DNA from: Bin55 sp965203735
GTDB taxonomy: Bacteria > Pseudomonadota > Gammaproteobacteria > Pseudomonadales > Azotimanducaceae
DNA: 64,000 nt
Assembly: GCA_965203735.1 (NCBI GenBank)
Contig: OZ241909.1
Location: forward strand, 62,001 to 126,000
Direction: 5' to 3'
Below, piece by piece: positions 25,962-35,500 of this stretch. The notes below the pieces were generated by a model. That model was given only the letters and a program-made list of their open reading frames with translations. It had not been told where the DNA came from and did no database searches. A program made the position numbers and the translations under genes. Numbering within the stretch: the first letter of the stretch is position 1; every line of letters begins with the position of its first letter.

Positions 25962-26762
25962 TCACAATGAGTATCGAATCGAGACACTTACTCCCAGTCG
26001 CTTCAGACGTGATCGAGTCAAGTCTAGATCCAGAGCAAGGGGATCTCGCGCACCACTTCGCCAGGTCACATAGCCCACATTTCGACCTGTAACTACTTCT
26101 CCTAAGTAGGTGTATCGAAACTCCGCATCTAGCGCGAACTTCTCGGTTCCAAAAGTAGACGAGACTCCTATTGCCAAGACACCGACAAAATCTGTTGTCG
26201 AGCCTTCCGGCAAAGTTGTTATGGTGAAGGGAAAATCCATACGGGTCTCGCCGCTCTTGTTTCGTACGAAACCGAAACCCCATCCGAGATACGCGCTTAC
26301 TTCTCCGAAGAGAGCGATATCCCTTTCGGCGATATCCATGTAGGAAATTAATAGGCCTGTCGTCGTTTCGACGGGAGTAGCTACATCCTGTTGAAGATCG
26401 GTCGCAAGGAAATTAGCCCGACCAACAAACTCAAACTCGCTTCGATGTTCAACCATGAGCTCAACACGAAATCGTTCCGTAACTGAGTGGCCCAGTCCAA
26501 GTTCGAATTTCTTGGTAGATTCAAACTCGCCAGAGGATCGGTACGGTAGTCCATCCGGTCCTTGTCCACACCCATAGAGTGCAGAGGGATAGAGGTTCAA
26601 ACAATTGCGGTCCGAGAAAATAGCATCCGACGCTTGATCCATCCCAACACCAAATCGAACGTAGGCGTCACTGGCTGAAGTGTCTTGCGAACAAATAGAA
26701 AGAGGAAAAAGTAGAAGAAACTTGACAATTACGCCAGCAGTCTTGTGTACACATACCCTCAT
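25962..26762 (-). CDS. Outer-membrane beta-barrel protein
   Basis: 266 residues from ATG 26762 (longer frame from 26786). A signal peptide, VIVKFLLLFPLSICSQ, ends near residue 26. The mature part shows alternating-residue strands with aromatic girdle positions, for example RFGVGMDQASDA, RFRVELMVEHRSEFEFVGR and YLGWGFGFVRNKSG, and resembles OmpW/opacity-type eight-strand barrels. There are two Cys in a long loop near residues 42-53. The end (SVSIRYSL) lacks the terminal Phe common in barrels. It has no operon partner. Function unknown; a small porin or adhesin is possible. Confidence 0.65.
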   Translation of the reverse strand: MRVCVHKTAGVIVKFLLLFPLSICSQDTSASDAYVRFGVGMDQASDAIFSDRNCLNLYPSALYGCGQGPDGLPYRSSGEFESTKKFELGLGHSVTERFRVELMVEHRSEFEFVGRANFLATDLQQDVATPVETTTGLLISYMDIAERDIALFGEVSAYLGWGFGFVRNKSGETRMDFPFTITTLPEGSTTDFVGVLAIGVSSTFGTEKFALDAEFRYTYLGEVVTGRNVGYVTWRSGARDPLALDLDLTRSRLKRLGVSVSIRYSL

Positions 26763-27025
26763 AATTAGCCTCACCGTTGCGCCCACTTACCCGCTTTCGG
26801 GCTAGTAGCTACCTACAGCTCGAGATCATATGTAACGCATCAAATAAGCTGCCCATCGCCAAGAAGAGAGTCGTTGAGAAATCTATCACTTTGACTTATA
26901 GTGGAGCAGTGGGATTGACCTACACAGCAGACCGGCTCTGTCTCCGACAGTTTTTGCCCCAACGAACTGACGCGGAAAGTGCCATGAGCTCGTACTCATT
27001 GATGGTGTAATGGAATCGTCCCAAA

Positions 27026-27457
27026 TCAGTTACTCAGGATAAAAGTGTGTCCGAACATACTTAGGTGACAATGTTCTAAGAAATCCATTCCCAACAACAC
27101 ATCAAATGAGGTATTTGAATCCGAGTGTATTAGGCTGGCGGTTACAAGACGAGACAGCCAACTCAATTCCTCATCCTGTTGATTTGAACCCGTACCCCGT
27201 CTAATTACAAGAGCGACACCTACTGGAAACGTAAGTGTATTTATGGGACCTCCAGGTGTTTGTGCAGGTCTGTATCCACTTGGAGTCAAGTCAAGCGCTT
27301 GGGCCACGCTGGATGTGATACATGAGACATTTGCACCGGTATCAACTTTCGCTGTAAATGGACGCCACCTTGAATCGTCCTCAGAATCTATGGGACGTGC
27401 CAGGAAAATTGTGATATGTATGACTCTGTTGGAAATTCTGCCACTGAAAGAAGCCAC
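27026..27457 (-). CDS. Retroviral-type aspartic protease (clan AA)
   Basis: 143 residues from GTG 27457. The catalytic motif is VDTGANVSCI with Asp39-Thr-Gly-Ala, followed by a flap-like region and the second conserved strand FDVLLGMDFLEHCHLSMFG, which fits the LLGMDFL..... pattern of this clan. Such proteins are dimeric with one DTG per chain. They are common as stand-alone bacterial genes of unknown substrate. It begins directly after the stop of a small upstream gene, so the two are cotranscribed. Confidence 0.8.
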   Translation of the reverse strand: MASFSGRISNRVIHITIFLARPIDSEDDSRWRPFTAKVDTGANVSCITSSVAQALDLTPSGYRPAQTPGGPINTLTFPVGVALVIRRGTGSNQQDEELSWLSRLVTASLIHSDSNTSFDVLLGMDFLEHCHLSMFGHTFILSN

Positions 27458-27736
27458 CTAGACGAGTCCATCCGCTTTCAGTTCATCCAGCGAATAGGGT
27501 CTGGCACTCCCGCAGCTTACAGGCTCTTCTCCAATACCATGCAGAGTGAATTTCCCGTATCCATACTCTTCGTAGCCCTTCCTATGCGCTTCGTCCTCGT
27601 CCTCCAAGACTTCTTTGAATTCTCCGTTGCTGAACAGTGCAAACTTGCCCATGTGTTCACGTTCGAGCATTTCCCGATGTTTCTCGAACGCTTCCTGATT
27701 TCTGGTCAATTCCGCAAGACCTGAAATCTTCACCAT
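27458..27736 (-). CDS. Small partner protein of the aspartic protease
   Basis: 92 residues if ATG 27736 is used; a TTG at 27859 in the same frame would give 133. The core EHMGKFALFSNGEFKEVLED, then HRKGYEEYGYGKFTLHGIG, has the pattern of DUF5678-like small proteins (xGKxVAxxxGExxxxxxxxxxAxxxxxxxxG), which often neighbour bacterial aspartic proteases. The stop abuts the protease start. It may be the substrate or regulator of the protease; that is inference from pairing. Confidence 0.6.
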   Translation of the reverse strand: MVKISGLAELTRNQEAFEKHREMLEREHMGKFALFSNGEFKEVLEDEDEAHRKGYEEYGYGKFTLHGIGEEPVSCGSARPYSLDELKADGLV

Positions 27737-28109
27737 TGACTCAGCCAATGTGTTGTCCTCAGTTTGTGTAAATCGAGTGTCTTTTCTACGATAGCAAAAA
27801 TCTGTCGTACTTTCTATAGTTCTCGCAGTACCGTGTCTGGGCTTCCGTGCCACACTCAAATTTTAATGTGGGCTGATTCCATCCATATGGTAAAGCAATC
27901 GATCCTTTGTGGAGTCATGGTTGCGCCCGCACAGCTTGGAGAAGTTCTGTGCTTCCATGATGTATCCCTAAACCCTGGATCTGTTGCACTGGACTTGCAA
28001 ATCAAGACTGACAACTCGTTCTCTCAGTAACTTGGCTCCTTGACGAAAAGATCACCAATGAACCACTTGCAATCGTAGATGATCACTTGTCGTGGACAGG
28101 AGCTATTGT
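27737..28109. other. Region between the protease pair and the VCBS fusion gene
   Basis: About 370 bases. Part of it (27737-27859) may code for an N-terminal extension of the small partner protein. I see no further gene that I can support. Confidence 0.35.
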
Positions 28110-31100
28110 CTAATCTTCTGCTCGTACCTCACCCGCGAAGTAACGTCTGGCGAGATCGAACGCATCCTTGCCAATGTCGATCCCCATGAGTCGACCCGGA
28201 ATGTCGTCCGCCGGCGGGTGGATGCCTCCCCAGATTCGAGACAGGCTGCATTGGTCTGCTGCATCGTAGTAAGTGGCCCATTGCAAGACCATGTCGACCG
28301 ACGGACCATCTTCGAAGACAAGGAATTCGTTTGCCTCAATTTCGAACTGACTCATTCCTCCCGGGAAGTAAGCACTACCCGTCAATGCAGTGAGAACCTC
28401 TGCCGCACTTCTCGAGTAAGTAGAGTGACCGGAAACGAATCCTGCGAATGGGGGCGTAACAAACGTAGGACGCTGATAGGGCCACCAGTTCTCCGCAAGT
28501 ATCCAGCCAACTCCCGCCACATCCTCAGCTGGATCTTCTATGTAGTCGGGACCACGCCATCCAAGAACCTTGATTTTTCCAACGTGCTCGCCTTGGTTCC
28601 CCGCCAAATCGTCCTCTTCGTCCACCAACTCAATCAGACCATCGACTAGTGGAATTCCGTCGACGTGGTACGAATCCAATTCACTATCGCTACTCTGTCC
28701 GCGGTCCGCCATGGCTCGGATTGCTGAAATAGGACGGAGGTAGTCATACCAACCTTTGATGCCCCACGCTGTTATTGCGGCATCGTGCATGGCTCCGCCG
28801 AGAGCGAAGTATGACTTGGCATCCCACTCAAGCATTTCAAGTTCAGAGCCCAAACCTTCCATGCGACGTTCAAGCAGAGGATGATCATTGACTTCGTTCA
28901 TAATTACGAACCAATGTCCGGGCGGAGTCTCAGAGTCCGGTCCATCGGCCCAGAACTCAGCCAATACGCGTGTGTAGTCGCCTCTGGGAACTAGCTGTGC
29001 CTCGTAAGGTTCTCCCGTGACAGGATTGGATGTATAGCCCTGACTGGGATCGCCCCCTTCCAAGTAATCGTAGAACTGGTCGTACGTGTCGTACTCCGAG
29101 CTGATCGGGTATTCCTGAATGTTGCCAAGCGAAGCGGGAGAAATGTCAATCAATATTCCGTCGCTTGGATCCAAGTGGGCCGACCACGTGGAAACCAAAG
29201 AAAACCCCCACTTGTATTCTTCGGAGAAAAGACCATCGAATTTGGGCGGACCACCAGGATCGTGAAATACCCAGTATTCGAAGTCATCCCGTTCATAGAT
29301 GGTCAAGTCTTCTTCTTGGAGCGCAAACGGAACAACGATTCCCCATTCAGGACTCAGGAAATCAGGCTGCTCTTCACTGGGGTTACCCGCTTGGTCAATG
29401 AACTCCTCAAGCCTCAATGGCTGCCAGCGGTTGAGATCGACAATATCTGGGTTGCCTGGAAGTTCAGGACGCAGCGGCGGATTAACGGGTTCGTAGGCAA
29501 TATTCGCGTAGTCGTTCTCTTCGTTCGCTCCGTCCGATCCCCCGAATCGGATATAGCACTCGGCGATATGGTTGCCCAGTTCGGCGGCGGAACCGTTCTC
29601 CCAATCCGTTGAAAGATTGGTTGAGTCGTAATTCAGGAAATCCATGAGAGTTTCTGCATCTCTCAAGGTTGGATTTGCTCCGATGGATTCATGAAATCGG
29701 TGAATGATCAGCCGATATGCCGCAAAACTAACGGACTCATCGCGCATTTGGCTAATTTCTTCATCGCTCAGTTCGTCATCTTGTCTTTCCCAGTCGCAAG
29801 AAATACCTGACTGGCTCGTTCCCAACAGCCAAGTCTGTTCGCGATCTGCAAAAGACGCCCATGCGTCATACATTGCAGCAGACATGTGAAAGAGATTGCG
29901 AGCGTGGACGGTGGGACGAGCATAGTCGTTGCGAATGGCTTCCAACAGTACTTCGTTCCAGCGTCTTGCAACCGACACATCGTCATCGGGACCAACACCG
30001 GGCAAGTAATGTGCTGTGACAGAAACAGAACTCGCAGGCATGGTAAACACTGTGGTGGCGGAATAAATATCAGAAAAAGAACCGCCGCCACTCGACGTCC
30101 AATGTGAAAAGTGATAGCCCCGATCTGGGTCTCGCGCGACCACTTCAACTTCGTCCCCCTCTTCGTAGCCACCCGTTCCCGTTCCTCCATTTACAACGAG
30201 CCGTGTCGCTGCTTCAGTTTGCCGGACGGTCACTACGTCATTGATGGGCGCGTTCTCGAACATTGTGGTTGTTTGGTCCGGCCACAGAACTTCAATATCG
30301 ACTGAGGTGGCCGTGCCCAATCCAAAGTGAGCTTGAAGCGGATTGTGGGACGCATAGTTGTTGCTACCTCCAAGATCTCGGATCTGGGATCCGTTCTCAG
30401 TGATGACCTTGATGCGCGCCCCAACGCCGTGTCTATTCTCAGTCAATCCCTCCAATTTCACATAGAGGTAATTGTGGTCGTTCGAAGTGTCGTTGCGGAA
30501 ATAGACTACGTGGTTTTGGCTCATATTCATGATCACAACATCCAAGTCCCCATCGTGATCCGCATCGAAACAAGCGATGCCTCTTCCTTCACCGGTGTCG
30601 TGGATCCCAACCAATCCCGCAATCTCTTCGAAACTTGCATGATCCGTTCCTAGGTGACGCCAGAACCTGACCGGAATGTACGTGTAGTCTTTGCCCACGG
30701 CGTCGCGCTGAGGCCATCCGTTTACCTGTGCTATGTCAACAAAACCATCATGGTCGAAGTCCGCTGCGCATGTTCCCCAACCCCATGCGCCATCCGCTAC
30801 TCCCGCATGATCGGTTGCATCGCCGAAGTTGCCACCTCCAAAGTTCTGATATAGACGGTTGCCAAACCACTGTCCTTCGCGAAACTCCAAGTTGTAGATT
30901 GACGTAACGAACCAATCCATTTTTCCGTCGTTGTTGTAGTCGGCCACGGCACCGCCCATACCGAATTGGTCTCTGACAACATCTTTATTAGTGATCCGAT
31001 GAAATGTTCCGTCCCCGTTATTTCGAAAGATCTCACTCGTCCCAAAGTCGGCGGACATCAACAAGTCGGCATCACCGTCTCCATCGATGTCGGACAAGTT

Positions 31101-31811
31101 TGGAGTGAAAGACCAATCGTGAGTTTCTCGCGTCAAGACAGCTGCAAGTCCGGTTTCAACACTCACGCTGGTGAAAGTATTGTCTCCGTTGTTGCGAAAG
31201 AGGGTCTCCGTGTCCACACGGGGATCGTATACATTGCCCCAATGCGAGAGAAACAGGTCCATGTATCCGTCAACGTTGTAGTCGAAGAAGAGCGCTGAAA
31301 CCGTGTTGGTTGATTGAATGATCAATCCGGACTCTTCGGTAATGTCTACAAATCTGCCTTCCTCTTCGTTCACACGGTTCTCGAAGAGACGATAGAAACC
31401 TCGCTCGATAGTGCCGACGAAGAGGTCAAGATCTCCGTCTCCGTCAATGTCGCCCCATGCGGGACCACTTCCCCAATGCCTCAGATCGACACCCATCTCC
31501 TGTCCGATTTCACGAAACGTGCCGTCGCCTTGATTCTGATAGAGGTGGTTCGGATTGACAGGCCGACCTACGACGTATAGATCCACATCGCCGTCTTGAT
31601 CGTAGTCGCCGGCTGCAATCCCGCCGCTAAAGGTTTGTTCGTCTGAGAAGTACTCAATAACGGGGCTATTGGTGACGACCCGAGTAAATCCAGCATCAGT
31701 GACTTGTCGAAATCGAATGCCGTGCGGATTCCGGGAAGTCTGAGCACTAATGGAGTCTACTATGCAAACGCAAATGAGCGCGAAAATTAGACTCGGAATT
31801 GCATAACGCAT
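28110..31811 (-). CDS. Secreted VCBS/FG-GAP - ASPIC/UnbV - vanadium haloperoxidase-like fusion
   Basis: 1233 residues from ATG 31811, with a signal peptide ending SISAQ near residue 24. Residues about 45-435 are FG-GAP/VCBS propeller repeats with calcium-type loops (GDYDQDGDVDLYV, GDIDGDGDLDLFV). About 440-510 is an ASPIC/UnbV domain (YVKLEGLTENRHGVGARIKV). About 530-605 is a bacterial-repeat module (GYHFSHWTSSGG). About 610 to the end resembles vanadium-dependent haloperoxidases/PAP2 (ARNLFHMSAAMYDAW, GFVSGHSTYSRSA with its His, and a late RIWGGIHPPADD carrying the second His). The first part alone looks like a CRTAC1-type protein. The fusion suggests an extracellular enzyme held by a propeller. 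Halide oxidation is not proven. Confidence 0.82.
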   Translation of the reverse strand: MRYAIPSLIFALICVCIVDSISAQTSRNPHGIRFRQVTDAGFTRVVTNSPVIEYFSDEQTFSGGIAAGDYDQDGDVDLYVVGRPVNPNHLYQNQGDGTFREIGQEMGVDLRHWGSGPAWGDIDGDGDLDLFVGTIERGFYRLFENRVNEEEGRFVDITEESGLIIQSTNTVSALFFDYNVDGYMDLFLSHWGNVYDPRVDTETLFRNNGDNTFTSVSVETGLAAVLTRETHDWSFTPNLSDIDGDGDADLLMSADFGTSEIFRNNGDGTFHRITNKDVVRDQFGMGGAVADYNNDGKMDWFVTSIYNLEFREGQWFGNRLYQNFGGGNFGDATDHAGVADGAWGWGTCAADFDHDGFVDIAQVNGWPQRDAVGKDYTYIPVRFWRHLGTDHASFEEIAGLVGIHDTGEGRGIACFDADHDGDLDVVIMNMSQNHVVYFRNDTSNDHNYLYVKLEGLTENRHGVGARIKVITENGSQIRDLGGSNNYASHNPLQAHFGLGTATSVDIEVLWPDQTTTMFENAPINDVVTVRQTEAATRLVVNGGTGTGGYEEGDEVEVVARDPDRGYHFSHWTSSGGGSFSDIYSATTVFTMPASSVSVTAHYLPGVGPDDDVSVARRWNEVLLEAIRNDYARPTVHARNLFHMSAAMYDAWASFADREQTWLLGTSQSGISCDWERQDDELSDEEISQMRDESVSFAAYRLIIHRFHESIGANPTLRDAETLMDFLNYDSTNLSTDWENGSAAELGNHIAECYIRFGGSDGANEENDYANIAYEPVNPPLRPELPGNPDIVDLNRWQPLRLEEFIDQAGNPSEEQPDFLSPEWGIVVPFALQEEDLTIYERDDFEYWVFHDPGGPPKFDGLFSEEYKWGFSLVSTWSAHLDPSDGILIDISPASLGNIQEYPISSEYDTYDQFYDYLEGGDPSQGYTSNPVTGEPYEAQLVPRGDYTRVLAEFWADGPDSETPPGHWFVIMNEVNDHPLLERRMEGLGSELEMLEWDAKSYFALGGAMHDAAITAWGIKGWYDYLRPISAIRAMADRGQSSDSELDSYHVDGIPLVDGLIELVDEEDDLAGNQGEHVGKIKVLGWRGPDYIEDPAEDVAGVGWILAENWWPYQRPTFVTPPFAGFVSGHSTYSRSAAEVLTALTGSAYFPGGMSQFEIEANEFLVFEDGPSVDMVLQWATYYDAADQCSLSRIWGGIHPPADDIPGRLMGIDIGKDAFDLARRYFAGEVRAED

Positions 31812-32240
31812 TACAAGGGGAAACAATCGAGTCCCAGAGTGCGGCACCTGCAAGTCAGGGTTTGCACACCCCGCAGTCGACGGACGAAAGTTCACGATTT
31901 ACTCGTCTAGTACTAAACTAATTGTGCTTCGGATTAAGCATCGAAGTGCGTGAAATTTTACTCACTTTTTTTCTGTTACGAAACGAGCACGGCATTCGCC
32001 AAATCGATGAATCACGCCTTTGTGAGTTACTCATTGAAACACAAGACACAACCAAATTCGCAGAAACCCGTATATTTCCGCGCACTTTAAGAGAAAACGT
32101 TTCGAAACAGCGACAGACTAACAAGCGAAATAGAGGCTGAATACCCCGCGCTCAATTGCAAACTCTCGGCTCTTTCAGCAGCAATAGTTGACGCAGAAAA
32201 TACCGACCTTAATCGACATCTTTAAAACTAACAAAAAGAA
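31812..32240. other. Divergent intergenic region between the VCBS fusion and giant gene B
   Basis: A+T-rich stretch between divergent genes. It should hold the promoter of the fusion gene on the minus strand; no sharp motif was seen for it. No gene is supported. Confidence 0.4.
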
Positions 32241-32270
32241 TTGACCATTTGCCCTAAATTCGTTTACAAT
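32241..32270 (+). promoter_or_regulatory. Sigma-70-type promoter for giant gene B
   Basis: TTGACC at 32241-32246 and TACAAT at 32265-32270 are separated by 18 bases, close to the sigma-70 consensus. The start codon of gene B lies about 320 bases downstream, leaving a long leader. Confidence 0.5.
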
Positions 32271-32413
32271 CAGGTCGAAGTGTTTCGAGGGAACGTTGCG
32301 CTGTCATAGGTAAGACGCGACCGCGGAACTGGACAAGGATGTACTAGGTTGATCAGAGTCACTTCAATGAGTGAAGCAATGTCTCGCCAACCCACGAAAG
32401 GATAGCTTGTTTC

Positions 32414-32434
32414 CTTCGAGTTCCACACTCGAAG
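32414..32434 (+). promoter_or_regulatory. Perfect hairpin in the leader of giant gene B
   Basis: cttcgagt-tccac-actcgaag, an 8-bp stem with a 5-base loop, lies inside the predicted 5' leader about 155 bases before the start codon. It lacks a following T-run, so it is not a terminator; it may stabilise or regulate the long mRNA. Confidence 0.35.
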
Positions 32435-32589
32435 ACCTGAAACGAGAGTCCAACGCATGGAGGCGGGAATGACTTCTCAAGGACCAAGGAACAACAGACA
32501 TGTTGTAGCGGTCCACTATTACAGCCATAGTGTTGCAGGCGTTCGATCGTCGACTGCTTGCAGCCCGGATTGGCGCAAGGAGGAATTCC

Positions 32590-35500
32590 ATGAAATCTTT
32601 GCTAATGGTTCGAAAGCACACTAACGTACCGAGGCGTTTCAGCTTTCTACATATCGTTAGGACCACAGCTCTTCTCACAATGGGTGCGTTTAGTCTGAAT
32701 GCACTCTCACAGACAAACTGCGGATTTGATGACGTCACCGAAGGTACAAATTGGCAGGTGGTAGGTAACGTGAATCAGGTCGTCTTCTACCAAGGCACTG
32801 GAGCGACCGTAACCATACCCAATTTCAACGACGATGGATGCGTTGGGTCTGGAGCTACGAGCTTCAGGCTTTTCAAGAACGGCGTGCAAATCACTGATCT
32901 AACCGACGGCACCGAAGACGACGTAATTAGGTTGCTTCGAAGAGTGACGGGTGTGACCGTCACAGATGTAGGTGTAACCGCAACAGATGGCGATGCTGGT
33001 TGGGGCGACGAGCACACAATCACCTATGACGGCACAGATAGCTCTTGGGGAGCAGCTGCGGTCGAGTATACAGTGCAAGCAGCTAGGGCATTCACGGATG
33101 TCCTTGGCGAATTTACCTTCACCGTAACAGTCTTGCCAACTCAATTGACTGTACCGGGAACCGTCGTATGGAAAGCCGAATCAACAGAAAGCATTGTTGT
33201 CAGCTGGGTTGGTGATGATGTCAGTGGCACTGCAACGCACTATCAAGTTGGATGGCGAACCAACGGTATGACGAGCTATACCATGTCCGGCTTAATACCA
33301 GAAAACACTCCAGCAAGCGATACCGCTCACATTTACTCAATACACGGATTGAAAGCTGGAACGGGGTATGACGTAGCCGTTAGGGCAGTAAACCCTGGCT
33401 CGATGACCAACATGTACGACGATGCATACAGTCCGTTTAGTACACCTACTTTCGATGCGGCCGAGCATTCGACCAAGAGTCCAATGGACGATGCCACTCC
33501 GCCGAACGCGATCAATGATATGAACCCCATCCGGATCGCGACAAGTCAGACAGTTAGTATCGATGCGATGGACTGGATCTATCCACATATCGTCGGTACA
33601 GCCGATACAGTAACCGGCACTGCATTTCACGCCACGGGAACTACGTTTACCTATAACACGCGGTCGGGCAACAATTCAGCTCTCCGGGTTGAGTTCATCA
33701 ATGATGGAGATGCCAACACTGATGACCATGTCATTCGTTTGACAGGTCTGGCGGAAGCAGATACCTACGCTGTTGTAACAGCGGAAGGTACCGATGGCTC
33801 CGAATTGAGAACCGAAATTCCCGTAAAAATTGGAACCAATGCTGAACAGATATTCTCGGTCGTCTCTGCTACATCGCGATGGGACCTTGAAACTACAGGT
33901 GCAGATTTCGAAGTTGATGCAAGCGACTTTGTTTCTGAGGCCGATGCCACAATCGAATACTCAATGACAGGTGGGATCCATCGAGGGGTCACCTATCTTG
34001 AAATTGCCGAAGACACAGGCGTGATAAGCGTTCCTACAGGAACTAATTTGTCGCCTCTCGAATCCGGCGACGAGTTCGAACTCACCGTTACCGCCACCAA
34101 TGGCAACCAAGGTACCGATTCGATGGTCATCTATGTGGATGTCGTTGAAGGTGACGATGCACCGTTTCTCAAACCAGGAACCGGTGACGTTTGGCTCAAG
34201 CCGCTCGCAGAAGCCAATGGCGGAGGCTCCCGGGTAGTCAACCTAAGCAAGTACTTTGATGATCGAGATGGAGGTCGACTCTGTTTCGATATTACTGGCG
34301 ACACGACCGACATAGGTACGACCAGCAATCCAATGGTCGTTGCTGACGCAAGACTCGCAGGTGCTTCCCAGTGTAAGAACGCACAGCTCACGGTCGAGAT
34401 GAATCTGCCGTCGCAGAACCCTGCTAGCGACGACTTCTCCTTGCTCGGTTTGAGGAGAGTTGTTGAAGTAGAGGTCGATGTAGCTGCTTATCAGGAAGGG
34501 GATAAGACAAATACTTCCGATCCCGTCACTGTAAAGATTAAGCTTGCTTACGGCAGGAATTCCTCACCTGCGATTCGAGCAGTTGCTAAAGCTGGAAACG
34601 TTTACATTGCCAGTGGTGGTTGGACCGTCGACGAAAACGAGGCCTTCACGATCACGTTTACAGCTGATGACCCACTACCTACTGACGACGAACTCTGCTG
34701 GAGTGACAAGGGTATGTGCACACCCTGTGTAGGGGCCGATCGACGCATGAGCAGTCGAACGGATGACAATGGAGTTTCGCACGAGTTCGATTTGACCGTT
34801 CCCGCTGCCAAAGTGGATTACGAAAAGAATCGAGATGGATACGTCATTGAATTGTGTGCAACAGACTTGTCCGGTGCAACGCACACAACCGAATTCACAG
34901 TGATCATTGACGATGTGGAAGAACCGCCGACGTTCAAGCCCATCGATGACATGTACTTCGTAGTAGGTGATTACGCGCAATCCATTGATCTTGCAGACTT
35001 TGTCCAGGATGGAGACGGTGCACGAGATATCGTCAGCTACGACGCAAACACAGTAGGTTCGTCCACTGCAGTTGAGGTGTCAGAGTCGGACGGTGTAGTA
35101 ACCGTTGAGCCAACGGACGAGACACTGGCCAGAAAGGCAGAGGTGGAGATTGAAGTTTCCGCTACAGATACTTCCGGCTATCGCGCATACGGTTACTTCA
35201 CAGCACACGTAAAGAACTCAAACCGATCACCGTACTTCCCAGGTGGATTGGGATCAGTCACATATTCGATCCCTGAGAACACTGCCGCAAAAACCAACGT
35301 CGGCAGCCGGATAGAAGCTGACGATCCCGATGTAGGCGACACGATCACTTACGAACTGAGTGGATCCAGCATGTTCTCCTTGACGACCTCGGGGGATACG
35401 GCACAAATAACGCTGGCTAAATCCGGGCTTGACTACGAAAGTGGAAATAGGTCCTACGATCTGATAGTTACCGCATCCGACGGTTACGGCGGTGCAGCGA

